The translations under genes and the position numbers were made by a program. A stretch of DNA of 64,000 bases, taken from DATBQN01 sp963755825 (GTDB taxonomy: Bacteria; Acidobacteriota; Thermoanaerobaculia; Multivoradales; UBA5704). Positions 34,173 through 43,388 of this stretch are shown piece after piece. Under the pieces are notes generated by a model, which was not told the origin of the DNA, did no database searches, and saw nothing but the letters and a program-made list of their open reading frames with translations. Each line of letters opens with the position of its first letter. The stretch's first letter is position 1. Location: contig CAVWLA010000003.1 of the NCBI GenBank assembly GCA_963755825.1, positions 1,550,001-1,614,000 on the forward strand, given 5' to 3'.

Positions 34173-36566
34173 TCAGCTCACCTCGACCGGCTCGGGCACC
34201 GTCTCGACGCCGGCCTCGGCCGCGGCGTCGGGGTCGACGTCCTCGGCGTAGCCGCAGCCTTTGGGGTCGAGGTGCCAGACGTCGGCCGCGTCGTCGTGGA
34301 CGAGCATGCAGAGGTTCCGCGTGCCGGCCTTCTTGGTGGTCTTCTCCTGCAGGAACGGCGCGCCGCAGCTCGGGCAGGGCTTGGCGACCGGCTTGTTCCA
34401 CACCGCGAAGTTGCAGTCGGGATAGCGGCTGCAGGAGTAGAAGATCTTGCCGCGGCGCGACTTCTTCTCCAGGATCTCGCCCTGCTTGCACTCCGGGCAG
34501 CCGATCCCCGTCGGCTTCGGCGGCACCGGCTTGGGGCCGGTCTTCAAGATCCCCTTGCACTCCGGATAGCCGGTGCAGCCCCAGAAGGTGCCGAAGCGGC
34601 TGCGGCGGATCTGCATCGGCTTGCCGCATTCGGGGCAGACCGGGGCCTCCGTCGCCTCGGCGCCCGCCTCGCCCCCTTCGCCCGCCGCGGCACCGCTCGT
34701 CGCCGGCGCCGCCGGCTCCTCGAGGTTCCGGCTGTACTTGCACTCAGGGTAGTTGGCGCAGGCGATGAAGGCGCCGAAGCGGCCGAAGCGCTTCAAGAGC
34801 TGGCCGCCGTCGTCGGGGCAGAGCTCGTCGATCGGGATGCCGTCCTTCTTGATGTTGGGCATCTCGTCGCCGGCGGTCTTCAGGTCGCGGCTGAACTTCT
34901 TGTCGAACTCGGCGATCGCCTTCTTCCAGTCGAGCGCGCCGTCCTCGATGCGGTCGAGCTGCACCTCCAGCTCCGCCGTGTACCCCTCATTGAGGATGTC
35001 GTGGAAGCCCTGCTGCAGCATGGTGTTGACCAGCTTGCCGAGCTCCGACGGGCGGAAGCGCGCCTCGACCTTGGTGACGTAGTCGCGGTCGGTGAGGGTG
35101 GAGAGGATCGCCGCGTAGGTCGACGGCCGGCCGATGCCGTTCTCCTCCAGCGCCTTGACCAACGTCGCCTCGCTGAAGCCCGCCGGCGGCTGGGTGAACT
35201 TCTGCTCCGAGCTGATCTTGAGGAGCTTCAGGGTCTCGCCCTCGACGAGCGCCGGCAGCGTCGCCTCCGACTCCTCGGCGCTCGGCTCGGCGCCCTCCTC
35301 CGGCGTCTCGCGATAGACGGCGAGGAATCCCGGCTCGCGGAGGATGCGGCCGGAGGCGCGGAGCGTGTGACGGCCGCTCTCGACGTCGACCTGCGTGACG
35401 TCGAAGACCGCCGGGCGCATCTGCGAGGCGAGGAAGCGGTCCCAGATCAGCTTGTAGAGCTTCCACTCGTCGGGCTTCAGGAAGTCGCGCACGGCGTCGG
35501 GCGGCAGGTCGAAGCTCGTCGGGCGGATCGCCTCGTGGGCGTCCTGCGCGCTCTCCTTCGACTTGTAGACGTTCGGCTTCTCGGGGAGGGCGACGTCGCC
35601 GTAGGTGGCGCCGATCGTCTCGCGCACCGCGGTGATCGCCTCGTCGGCGACGCGGGTGGAGTCGGTCCGCATGTAGGTGATGAGGCCGATGGCGCCGCGG
35701 TCGCCGATCTCGCGCCCTTCGTAGAGACCCTGGGCGAGCGACATGGTGCGCTTGACGGCGAAGCCGTAGCGGCGCGCCGCCTCCTGCTGCAGGCGGCTGG
35801 TGATGAAAGGGGCGCCGGGCTTCTGCTGCGAGCGCTTCTTCTCGACCGCGGCGACCTTGAAGCGCCCCGCCTCGAGATCGCGGACGATCGCCGCCGCCTG
35901 CTCGCCGGTCGCCACCTCGGCCTTCTTGCCGTCGACCCGGGCGAGCTTGGCGGTGAAGGGCGGCGGCGCGGCGCCCTCGAGGTCGGCGCCGAGGAGCCAG
36001 TACTCGACCGGCACGAAGGCGTCGATCTCCGCCTGCCGCTCGCAGACCATCTTGAGGGCCACCGACTGGACGCGCCCGGCGGAGAGGCCGCGCTTGATCT
36101 TGTCCCAGAGGAGCGGCGAGAGGCGGAAGCCCATGAGGCGGTCGAGCACGCGGCGGGCCTGCTGCGCGTCCACCTTCTTGTAGTCGATCTCGGTCGGATG
36201 CTCGAGCGCGGCGAGCACGGCGCGGCGGGTGATCTCGTTGAAGGTGACGCGCTGGATGAGCGCCTGCTTTTCCGCCGAGAGCACCTGCGCGATGTGCCAG
36301 GCGATCGCCTCGCCCTCGCGATCCGGATCGGGCGCCAGATAGATGTGCTCGGCGCCCTCCGCCGCCTTGCGGAGCTTCTGCACGACCTCCTTCTTCGCCG
36401 CCAGGACCTCGTAATGGGGCTCGTAGTTCTTGCCGATCCCCATGTCCTTCTTCACCAGGTCGCGGATATGTCCGAGGGACGCCTCGACCGCGTACTGCCG
36501 GCCGAGAAACTTCTTCAGCGTCCTCGTCTTGGCTGGGCTTTCTACGATGAGCAGGTTCTTGGCCAC
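34173..36566 (-). CDS. topA: DNA topoisomerase I
   Basis: The 797-residue type IA topoisomerase relaxes negative supercoils. The Toprim domain opens KNLLIVESPAKTRTLKKFLG and contains APDPDREGEAIAWH; the active-site Tyr lies in LITYMRTDSTRV. At the C-terminus are zinc-ribbon modules with CPECGKP, CPECKQG and CPSCGAP (residues ~600-770), plus a degenerate first one. The start is a GTG (VAKNLLIVES) preceded by GAGGGA, which gives the normal N-terminus; upstream codons would add ~110 non-conserved residues. It lies 124 nt downstream of dprA, a common neighbour pair. Confidence 0.95.
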   Translation of the reverse strand: MAKNLLIVESPAKTRTLKKFLGRQYAVEASLGHIRDLVKKDMGIGKNYEPHYEVLAAKKEVVQKLRKAAEGAEHIYLAPDPDREGEAIAWHIAQVLSAEKQALIQRVTFNEITRRAVLAALEHPTEIDYKKVDAQQARRVLDRLMGFRLSPLLWDKIKRGLSAGRVQSVALKMVCERQAEIDAFVPVEYWLLGADLEGAAPPPFTAKLARVDGKKAEVATGEQAAAIVRDLEAGRFKVAAVEKKRSQQKPGAPFITSRLQQEAARRYGFAVKRTMSLAQGLYEGREIGDRGAIGLITYMRTDSTRVADEAITAVRETIGATYGDVALPEKPNVYKSKESAQDAHEAIRPTSFDLPPDAVRDFLKPDEWKLYKLIWDRFLASQMRPAVFDVTQVDVESGRHTLRASGRILREPGFLAVYRETPEEGAEPSAEESEATLPALVEGETLKLLKISSEQKFTQPPAGFSEATLVKALEENGIGRPSTYAAILSTLTDRDYVTKVEARFRPSELGKLVNTMLQQGFHDILNEGYTAELEVQLDRIEDGALDWKKAIAEFDKKFSRDLKTAGDEMPNIKKDGIPIDELCPDDGGQLLKRFGRFGAFIACANYPECKYSRNLEEPAAPATSGAAAGEGGEAGAEATEAPVCPECGKPMQIRRSRFGTFWGCTGYPECKGILKTGPKPVPPKPTGIGCPECKQGEILEKKSRRGKIFYSCSRYPDCNFAVWNKPVAKPCPSCGAPFLQEKTTKKAGTRNLCMLVHDDAADVWHLDPKGCGYAEDVDPDAAAEAGVETVPEPVEVS

Positions 36567-36690
36567 GGTCCCTCGCAACGCCGCGGGGCGTCGGCAAATT
36601 TCATCAGGCTCGCAATCTGGGCGCCGGCGGCAGGCCGGGGACAGTACCATCGCCCGCCGAATCGTCGCAACCCGCCGGCCGCCCGGGTGC

Positions 36691-37815
36691 CTATCCCCGA
36701 GCGAAGCGCGGGCCGGGCCGGCGCACCACCCAGCCGGCGAGCTCGAGCTCGAGGAGCGCGCCGAGGACGCGGTCGATCGGCGCCGCGGCAGCGGCCGCCA
36801 GCTCCTCCGGCGCGGCCTCGCCGCCCCGAGCGTCGAGCACCTCGTCGAGCTCATCGAGGATGGTGCCGGCGAGGCCGCGCGGCCGCTCCCTGGCAACCGC
36901 GGTGACCGGCGGCGGGCTCGCGACAGTGCCGCAACCGAGGCTCTCGAGGATGTCGCGCGGATGCTCGACGAGCGCCGCCCCGTCGCGGATCAGGGCATTG
37001 GGACCGGCGGCGCGCGGATCGACGATGCGACCGGGCACCGCCCACACCTCGCGGCCGATGTCGAGCGCGTGGCGCGCCGTCACCAGCGATCCCGAGCGCG
37101 CCGTCGCCTCGACCACCAGGGTGCCGGCGGCGAGCGCCGCGATGATGCGGTTGCGCACCGGGAAGTGCCAGCCGCGGGGCGCCGTGCCGCAGGCGAACTC
37201 CGAGACCAGGGCGCCGCCCACCGCGATCTGCTCGCCGAGCGGCGCGTGGCCGCGCGGATAGTCGACCCCCAGCCCGCAGCCGAGGACGGCGACCGTGGCG
37301 CCGCCGCCGGCGAGCGCGCCGCGGTGCGCCGCGGCGTCGATGCCGCGGGCGAAGCCGGAGACCACGGTGACGCCGGCGGCGGCGAGGCCGCGGGCGAAGA
37401 GCCCGGCGGTCTCCAGGCCGTATTCGCTCGCCTCCCGCGAGCCGACGACGGCGACCGCCGGCCCGCGGAAGGGCTCCGCGGCGCCGCGCAGGCAGAGCAC
37501 CGGCGGCGCCAGCGCCAGGTGCTCGAGCGCCGGCGGATAGGCCGCGTCGAGCCGGGTGACGAGGCGGCCGCCGTGCGCCGCGGCGCGCTGCCGCTCGGCG
37601 GCGGCGAGGCCCGCCGCCATCGCCGCCGCGGCGAGGGCGCGCCGCATCTGGTCGCGCGGCAGGCCGAGCTCGGCGCCGGCGGCCGCCGCCTGCTGCGGCG
37701 AGCGGCCGGCCCAGCGGTCCGGCTCGCGGCCGAGCAGGCAGACGGCGCCGCGGTCGAGCGCCGGGGTGGCGAAGAGAGCGATCAGCAGGTCGCGTAGATC
37801 GTGCGCAGAGCCCAT
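36691..37815 (-). CDS. dprA: DNA-processing protein DprA/Smf
   Basis: The 374-residue protein loads RecA on incoming single-stranded DNA during natural transformation. It has the extended Rossmann-fold core with VAVVGSREASEYGLE, VVSGFARGIDAAAHRGAL, GCGLGVDYPRGH, HFPVRNRIIAAL and VEATARSGSLVTARHAL. A C-terminal winged-helix DML1-like domain follows (residues ~310-370). An N-terminal SAM-like region precedes the core. GGAGGAAAGCCGG precedes the ATG. Gene order dprA-topA is typical. Confidence 0.94.
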   Translation of the reverse strand: MGSAHDLRDLLIALFATPALDRGAVCLLGREPDRWAGRSPQQAAAAGAELGLPRDQMRRALAAAAMAAGLAAAERQRAAAHGGRLVTRLDAAYPPALEHLALAPPVLCLRGAAEPFRGPAVAVVGSREASEYGLETAGLFARGLAAAGVTVVSGFARGIDAAAHRGALAGGGATVAVLGCGLGVDYPRGHAPLGEQIAVGGALVSEFACGTAPRGWHFPVRNRIIAALAAGTLVVEATARSGSLVTARHALDIGREVWAVPGRIVDPRAAGPNALIRDGAALVEHPRDILESLGCGTVASPPPVTAVARERPRGLAGTILDELDEVLDARGGEAAPEELAAAAAAPIDRVLGALLELELAGWVVRRPGPRFARG

Positions 37816-38117
37816 CCGGCTTTCCTCCAGTTTGTTTCCCCGCGGCGCCGCCGCGCGCGAGAGCCTTCAGAGGAGAGAGGACGGAGAGCGCCCGGCGGAT
37901 CGCACGCCGGGCCGCCGGAGGCGCCATTGCAGCGCGTGAGCAGCAGCCAAAACGAGGCGGGAAGAAACCTTCGGCGAGCCTCCGCGGACTCACCGTTCCA
38001 GAGCTTTGCAGCCGGCCGGCGGGCGACCGCTGCTCGTATATACTAGGACGCCTGTTAACGGGCCCGACAGAACGCCTGGAGCACCGCAGTTACGAGGGTC
38101 CAAAGGGGCCGACGCCC
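37816..38117. other. Divergent intergenic region between dprA and the TPR-lipoprotein operon
   Basis: This ~300-bp gap holds no gene that I can support. A possible -10 box TATACT (38039-38044) faces the plus strand, but no matching -35 is found at normal spacing. Promoters for both directions should lie here. Confidence 0.4.
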
Positions 38118-38765
38118 ATGACTCATCACCCCCGCCCCCGTCCCCTGGGCTCCCGTCCGCAGCGACTGCCGGGTCTCGCCCTCCTCGCTCTCCTCGCCGT
38201 GCTGCCCCTCGCCGCCTGCGGCGGCGGCCAGAAGTCGGACGCCAACGCCGCCACGCAGCTCTCCTTCGGCGTCAGCATGGCCCGCCGCGGCCTCTGGCAG
38301 GAGGCGCTCTTCCGCTTCCGCGAGGCCGAGCGCCTGGACCCCAGGAACCCGCACGTGGAGAACAATCTCGGCGTGGCGTACGAGGCGGCGGGGGACTTCG
38401 ACAAGGCTCTCGAGTACTACAAGAAGGCGATCGCCATCGCGCCCGAGAGCCGCGAGGTGAAGAACAACTACACCCGCTTCGTCGAGTTCTACCAGGGCTT
38501 CAAGTCGCGGCAGACGAAGCCCGGCGACGCCAAGAACCCCAAGGTGTCGAAGAGCGGCAAGGGCGCTGGCGGCCAGAAGCCGGCGACGCCCGGCTCGGTG
38601 CGGCCGGCGGACCAGCCGGACGCGCCGACCAGCGCGCCGCCGCCCTTTCCCGGCCAGCAACCGTATCCCGGCCAGCAGCCGGGCCAGCTGCCCGGTCAGC
38701 CGCCGCCTGGCATCACCCCTCCCGGCCAGCCCGTGCAGCCAGGCCAGCCGCCGCCGACACCATAG
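38118..38765 (+). CDS. TPR-repeat lipoprotein with Pro/Gln-rich tail
   Basis: A signal peptide ends in a lipobox, LPLAAC, followed by GGGQ, so the mature protein is probably lipid-anchored. Residues ~45-125 carry two to three TPR motifs (ALFRFREAERLDPRNPHVEN and LGVAYEAAGDFDKALEYYKK). The last ~70 residues are a low-complexity tail with GQQPYPGQQPGQ-type repeats. PilF and BamD-type TPR lipoproteins assemble outer-membrane machines. Here it opens an operon that ends with an Omp85-like barrel protein, so a scaffold role in outer-membrane assembly or secretion is plausible but inferred. Confidence 0.82.
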   Translation: MTHHPRPRPLGSRPQRLPGLALLALLAVLPLAACGGGQKSDANAATQLSFGVSMARRGLWQEALFRFREAERLDPRNPHVENNLGVAYEAAGDFDKALEYYKKAIAIAPESREVKNNYTRFVEFYQGFKSRQTKPGDAKNPKVSKSGKGAGGQKPATPGSVRPADQPDAPTSAPPPFPGQQPYPGQQPGQLPGQPPPGITPPGQPVQPGQPPPTP

Positions 38766-38819
38766 CCGCTCCGTCGAGAGCTCGCCCCGGCAAGAGGAAC
38801 AACGAGAACGGAGGAACCG

Positions 38820-39521
38820 ATGAGCCGCCAACGCACCCCCTCGATCGTCCTCGCCGCCGCCCTGCTGACGGCGCTGCCTCTGTGGGCCGGGTCGGTCGAC
38901 GTCAAGCTCAAGCTGCCGCAGAAGGCGCGCCTCAACCTGATCGGCAAGAAGTCGATCGCCGTCGCCCCCTTCATCGTCGTCACCCAGGAAGGGGAGAAGA
39001 CGAAGAACCTGGGCAAAGACGTCGACGTGCAGCGGGAGTTCGGCCGCTACCTGAACAAGGTCATCAAGCGCGAGACCGATCTCAAGGTCATCGAGACTGG
39101 CCCGCTCGACTTCCCGGTCTACGACCTGGAGCAGCTCGCCAAGCAGAAGGAGTTCTGGCGCCAGCTCGGCGAGCGCACCGAGGCGGACCTGATCCTCGCC
39201 GGCGGCCTCGACTTCGACGTCCAGGACCGCACCGGCTACCGCACCGAGGAGTACACGTCGCCTTTCAACGGCCGGCCGTACTACCGCCAGGTGCTGGTCG
39301 AGCAGACCGGTTTCCAGTACGACATCCTGATGCAGGTCTACGACGGCAAGACCGGCGAGCTGATCTACGCCGACAACTTCAAGGACTTCCAGAGCCTGCA
39401 GGGGCAGAACGCCGACCCCCTGCGCGGGATGTTCGAGAACCTGCTGTCGCTCGAGGACCGCATCACCGGGGTCTTCACCCAAAAAGAGGTTGAGGCAACC
39501 CGCACCCTGTTCACGGAATAA
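38820..39521 (+). CDS. Periplasmic CsgG/TolB-N-like protein of unknown function
   Basis: A signal peptide (MSRQRTPSIVLAAALLTALP) is followed by a 210-residue domain beginning with KSIAVAPFIVVTQEG. Such a strand often opens CsgG, FlgO or TolB-N-like folds, and EADLILAGGLDFDVQD later fits the same alpha/beta fold. No lipobox is present. GGAGGAACCG precedes the ATG, and the gene lies between a TPR lipoprotein and an outer-membrane peptidase-barrel gene, 10 nt from the latter. An accessory role for that protein is the best guess; I do not recognise a named family. Confidence 0.75.
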   Translation: MSRQRTPSIVLAAALLTALPLWAGSVDVKLKLPQKARLNLIGKKSIAVAPFIVVTQEGEKTKNLGKDVDVQREFGRYLNKVIKRETDLKVIETGPLDFPVYDLEQLAKQKEFWRQLGERTEADLILAGGLDFDVQDRTGYRTEEYTSPFNGRPYYRQVLVEQTGFQYDILMQVYDGKTGELIYADNFKDFQSLQGQNADPLRGMFENLLSLEDRITGVFTQKEVEATRTLFTE

Positions 39522-39531
39522 GGAGACGCCG

Positions 39532-42453
39532 TTGACCCGCTCAGCTCGCCTGATCTCGTGTTGTCTGGCCGCCGCAATCGGCGCCTTCGCCGCGCTCCCC
39601 GTCTCGGCTCAGGTCGCCCAGTTCGGCCCCGACCTCTATGGCGAGGGCTTCGGCAAGAACAAGATCGCTTACCGCAACTTCGACTGGCACATCTACCATT
39701 CGCCGCACTTCAACGTCTATTACTACTCGAGCGAAGAGGTGCTGCTGCAGAAGGTGGTGTCGATCGCCGAGAGCGCCTACGACCAGCTCTCCCGCGCCTT
39801 CAACTATCAGATCAAGGAGCCGACGCCGCTCATCTTTTACTCGACCCACTCGGCGTTCGAGCAGAACAACGTCATCCTGAACTTCATCCCCGAGGGCGTC
39901 GGCGCCTTCGCCAGCCCGGCGCGCTTCCGCATGGTGCTGCCGGTCGACGTCCCCGACGCCGGGCTCTACAAGCTGGTCAGCCACGAGCTCACCCACATCT
40001 TCCAGTACCACATCCTCTTCCAGGGCAAGATCTCCGAGCGCGTCACCTCCGGGCCGCCGACCTGGTTCATGGAGGGCATGGCGAGCTACATGGCGAAGGA
40101 CGAGTCGTCGCGCGACAAGATGTATCTCCGCGACGCCGTCGTCAACGACCAGATTCCGCCGGTCAGCCGGGTCGATTTCGGCGGCTTCTTCGCCTACCGC
40201 TTCGGCCACGCGGTGTTCGACTTCATCGAGGACCGCTGGGGCAAGGAGGGCTTCCTCGACTTCGTCGAGGAGACCAGGAACACCTTCGGCGGCAAGGTCG
40301 ACCGCGCCATCAAGCGCGCCTTCCGCATCGATCCCGACGAGTTCGACATCGAGTTCCGGCGCTGGCTGCGCCGCACCTATCTGCCCGAGCTGGTGAAGAC
40401 CGGCGAGCCGTCGGACTTCGGCCACATCTACCGCATCAACGACGAGACGCGCGCCTGGGTCACCTCGCCCAGCGCCTCGCCCTCGGGCGACCTGGTGGCC
40501 GGCATCTCCAACTACCGCGGCAAGACCGACGTCCTCCTCTTCGACGCCAAGAACCGCAAGTTCCTGCGCAACCTGACGCGGCCGTTCTCCAACCGCTACC
40601 AGTACCTGGTGGCGCAGGAGCAGGAGCTCGGCCGCGACCTCGGCCGCGACCTCTCCTTCTCGCCCGACGGCAACAGCATCGCCATCTTCGTCAAGCGCGA
40701 GAGCGGGCGCAGCCTGATGTTGATCGACGTCCTCCACGGCGGCATCCGCCGCGTCATCGACATGAAGGACATCGAGCAGCAGCTCTCCCCCGCCTGGTCG
40801 CCGGACGGCCACCACATCGTCTTCTCAGGCTTCCGCAAGGGCCAGTTCGACCTCTTCTCGATCGACCTCGACAGCCTGGCGATCACCAACCTGACGAACG
40901 ACGACACCTACGACGGCGCCCCGGTCTACTCGCCGGACGGCAAGAGCGTCGTCTTCGTCTCCTCGGTCGGCAAGGGGTTCAACAAGATCTTCCGCCTCGA
41001 CCTGGACAACCCCGGCGCGCGCTATCAGCTGACCACCGGCGACACCAACGAGAACGACCCCATCTTCTCGCCGGACGGCAAGCGCATCTACTTCACCTCC
41101 GACCGCGAGGGGCCGGAGAACATCTTCAGCCTCGATCTGGCGACCGGCGACCGGCGGCAGTTCACCAACGTCGTCACCGGCGCCTCGATGCCGGCGGTGC
41201 TCGCCAGCAAGGACGGCAAGGAGCGGCTGATCTTCAACGGCTACTGGAAGATGGTCTTCTCGCTCTACGACACGGTGACCGACCAGCCGCTGAAGACCAT
41301 CCCCGCCGCCGAGAAGCCGGCGCCGGAGCCCACCCAGGCGCAGGCGCTCCCCAAGTTCGAGCCCGACATCCAGGTGACGATCGACCCCGCCAACAAGGAG
41401 AAGTACGGCGGCTTCAAGTTCTTCCTCGAGGACGCCTCGAGCTTCGTCGGCGTCGACAACACGCAGACCGTCCTCGGCCGCGTCGTCCTCGACTTCTCGG
41501 ACTACCTGGGCGACAAGCGCATCATCGCCAACCTCTCCGCGGTGGAGAGCTTCTCGGACTTCGACTTCATCTACGCCGACCTCTCGCACCGCCGCAACTG
41601 GCAGCTCGAGGTGTTCGACACCCGCACCTACTTCCTCGCCCAGAGCGTCAACGGCTTCATCGAGCGCGACAAGGCCGCCTTCTCGGAGACCGGCGCGGTC
41701 GCCTCGATCGTCTACCCCTTCTCCTTCTACAGCCGCGGCGAGATCGGCGCCGGCTACATCCTGCGCAAGATCGACTTCCAGTCCTTCGTCACCGACCTCA
41801 AGGGCAACTTCATCCCGGTGATCAATCCGCGCGACGACAACTACCCGATCATCAACGGCGCCCTCACCGGCGACACCGCGGTCTTCGCGCCGTGGGGGGC
41901 GATCAGCGGCCACCGCTGGCGCGCCGAGGCCTCCTACGCCCCCGACACCAAGTCGCACGAGCGCGGCACGCTCGCCGCGAGCACCGACGTCGACCTGCGC
42001 CAGTACGTCCCCCTCACCCAGCGCAGCAGCTTCGCCTTCCGCCTCTTCCTCGGCGAGGCGAGCGGCAACGCCCCCACCCCGTTCTACTTCGGCGGTCTCG
42101 ACACCGTCCGCGGCTTCGACTTCCGCTCGCTGGTCGGCGACCGCGCCGGTTTCGCCAACCTGGAGTTCCGCTTCCCGATGATCGACGTCATCGCGACGCC
42201 CTTCCTCGGCTTCCAGGGGATCCGCGGCGTGCTCTTCCTCGACGTCGGCGGCGCGTACTTCAAGGACGGCCCGGCCTTCAAGTTCTACGACTCGAACCTC
42301 CACAAGCTGCAGGACGGCGTCTCCGCCTACGGTTACGGCATCACCGTCAACCTCTTCGGGCTGGACGTCAACTGGGATCTCGCCAAGCAGTGGGACTTCA
42401 AGAACACCAAGGGCGGTTTCCAGACCTCGTTCTGGGTGGGCTCGCGCTTCTGA
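39532..42453 (+). CDS. Outer-membrane fusion: zinc metallopeptidase, WD40-like propeller, Omp85-like barrel
   Basis: The start is a TTG at 39532 because AAGGAG lies 6 nt upstream and a signal peptide follows (SARLISCCLAAAIGAFAALP, cut near PVSAQ). Residues ~30-290 form a peptidase-MA/gluzincin-like domain with zinc motif H151-E-L-T-H155 and the downstream Glu in W-F-M-E181-GMASY. Residues ~310-590 hold five or more PD40/TolB-type blades (LSFSPDGNSIAIF, PAWSPDGHHIVFS, PVYSPDGKSVVF, PIFSPDGKRIYF). The C-terminal ~330 residues look like an Omp85 barrel, with GGLDTVRGFDF (the conserved VRGF loop motif), FANLEFRFPM and GVLFLDVGGAYF. It ends in an aromatic residue (SRF). It is last in a three-gene operon with a terminator. 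Confidence 0.85.
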   Translation: MTRSARLISCCLAAAIGAFAALPVSAQVAQFGPDLYGEGFGKNKIAYRNFDWHIYHSPHFNVYYYSSEEVLLQKVVSIAESAYDQLSRAFNYQIKEPTPLIFYSTHSAFEQNNVILNFIPEGVGAFASPARFRMVLPVDVPDAGLYKLVSHELTHIFQYHILFQGKISERVTSGPPTWFMEGMASYMAKDESSRDKMYLRDAVVNDQIPPVSRVDFGGFFAYRFGHAVFDFIEDRWGKEGFLDFVEETRNTFGGKVDRAIKRAFRIDPDEFDIEFRRWLRRTYLPELVKTGEPSDFGHIYRINDETRAWVTSPSASPSGDLVAGISNYRGKTDVLLFDAKNRKFLRNLTRPFSNRYQYLVAQEQELGRDLGRDLSFSPDGNSIAIFVKRESGRSLMLIDVLHGGIRRVIDMKDIEQQLSPAWSPDGHHIVFSGFRKGQFDLFSIDLDSLAITNLTNDDTYDGAPVYSPDGKSVVFVSSVGKGFNKIFRLDLDNPGARYQLTTGDTNENDPIFSPDGKRIYFTSDREGPENIFSLDLATGDRRQFTNVVTGASMPAVLASKDGKERLIFNGYWKMVFSLYDTVTDQPLKTIPAAEKPAPEPTQAQALPKFEPDIQVTIDPANKEKYGGFKFFLEDASSFVGVDNTQTVLGRVVLDFSDYLGDKRIIANLSAVESFSDFDFIYADLSHRRNWQLEVFDTRTYFLAQSVNGFIERDKAAFSETGAVASIVYPFSFYSRGEIGAGYILRKIDFQSFVTDLKGNFIPVINPRDDNYPIINGALTGDTAVFAPWGAISGHRWRAEASYAPDTKSHERGTLAASTDVDLRQYVPLTQRSSFAFRLFLGEASGNAPTPFYFGGLDTVRGFDFRSLVGDRAGFANLEFRFPMIDVIATPFLGFQGIRGVLFLDVGGAYFKDGPAFKFYDSNLHKLQDGVSAYGYGITVNLFGLDVNWDLAKQWDFKNTKGGFQTSFWVGSRF

Positions 42454-42488
42454 TCGCGGCCTAGTTTTTCCGCCGCAGCCGCACCGCC

Positions 42489-42521
42489 GGGGCCCGCGCG
42501 CGAGCGCGGGCCCTTTCGTTT
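42489..42521 (+). terminator. Intrinsic terminator of the envelope operon
   Basis: A 10-bp perfect GC stem (42490-42499 with 42504-42513, gcga loop) is followed by tttcgttt. It lies 36 nt after the stop codon of the peptidase-barrel gene. Confidence 0.85.
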
Positions 42522-42555
42522 GCGCCCGCCGTCCGCCGGCGGCGGCGCCGCGCGG

Positions 42556-42585
42556 TTGTGACATCTGCGCTTAGAGCGGTAGACT
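42556..42585 (+). promoter_or_regulatory. Promoter of the class II PDE-like gene, near-leaderless
   Basis: TTGTGA (42556-42561), an 18-nt spacer and TAGACT (42580-42585) precede the ATG at 42597 by only 11 nt. Transcription would start ~3-4 nt before the start codon, leaving no room for a Shine-Dalgarno sequence. Confidence 0.5.
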
Positions 42586-42596
42586 CTTACCCAAGT

Positions 42597-43370
42597 ATGC
42601 GTCTCAAAGTGCTCGGCGGATTTGGAGGCGAGAGCCTCGAGTGCAGGATGACCTGCCTGCTCATCAACGGCTCGATCGCCCTCGATGCGGGCTCGCTGTC
42701 GCAGGTGCTGACCGTCCAGCAGCAGGTGGGAGTCCACTCGATCCTGCTCTCCCACTCCCACATGGACCACACCACCTCGCTGCCGTTCTTCATCGAGAAC
42801 GTCTACGGCAAGAGCGACCGGCCGATCGACATCTATGCCTCCGAGGCGACGATCTACGCCATCCGCAAGTACCTCTTCAATAACGCCACCTGGCCCGACT
42901 TCACCCGCCTGCCGAACCACCTGCTGCCGGCGGTGCGCTTCCACGAGTTCCACAGCGAGCAGCCGCTGACGATCGACGGCGTCACCTTCACACCCATCCC
43001 GGTCGACCACTTGGTGCCCACCCACGGCTTCCTCATCGAGCAGGACGGCGCGGCGTTCCTCTGGTCGAGCGACACCGGCCCCACCCAGCGCCTCTGGGAG
43101 GTGGCCAACCGCACCCCGAACCTGCAGGCCCTCGCCATCGACACAAGCTTCGAGAATTCTCTCCAGGAGATCGCCGACGTCTCGCTCCACCTGACGCCGC
43201 GGACCCTCGAGATCGAGCTCGCCAAGCTGCAGCGCAAGGTGCCCATCCTCCTCCACCACCTGAAGCCCCCCAGCATCGAGCGCATCGTCCGCGAGGTGCG
43301 CGAGATGAGGAACCCCGACCTCGAGTTCCTCGAGCAGGGCAAGGAGTACCGCTTCGAGCGGAAGGGCTGA
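42597..43370 (+). CDS. MBL-fold hydrolase, class II cyclic-nucleotide phosphodiesterase-like
   Basis: The 257-residue protein opens MRLKVLGGFGGESLECRMTC, typical of the class II cAMP-phosphodiesterase branch (CpdP/PDE1-like) of the metallo-beta-lactamase fold. The metal motif reads LLSHSHMDHTTSLPFF (HxHxDH). Later ligands appear in PVDHLVPTHGFLI and WSSDTGPTQRLW, and the last His in ILLHHLKP. Family members hydrolyse cAMP or cGMP, so it could lower a cyclic-nucleotide signal. The upstream codons are rejected because the conserved fold starts exactly at this ATG. It is transcribed alone from a close promoter. Confidence 0.82.
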   Translation: MRLKVLGGFGGESLECRMTCLLINGSIALDAGSLSQVLTVQQQVGVHSILLSHSHMDHTTSLPFFIENVYGKSDRPIDIYASEATIYAIRKYLFNNATWPDFTRLPNHLLPAVRFHEFHSEQPLTIDGVTFTPIPVDHLVPTHGFLIEQDGAAFLWSSDTGPTQRLWEVANRTPNLQALAIDTSFENSLQEIADVSLHLTPRTLEIELAKLQRKVPILLHHLKPPSIERIVREVREMRNPDLEFLEQGKEYRFERKG

Positions 43371-43388
43371 ACGCCCGATCGCGCGGCG

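Noticed and set aside
38039..38044. Promoter for the TPR-lipoprotein operon based on TATACT
   Set aside because: No -35 element lies at 16-18 nt spacing (the nearest TTGCAG is 27 nt away), so it is not listed as a promoter.
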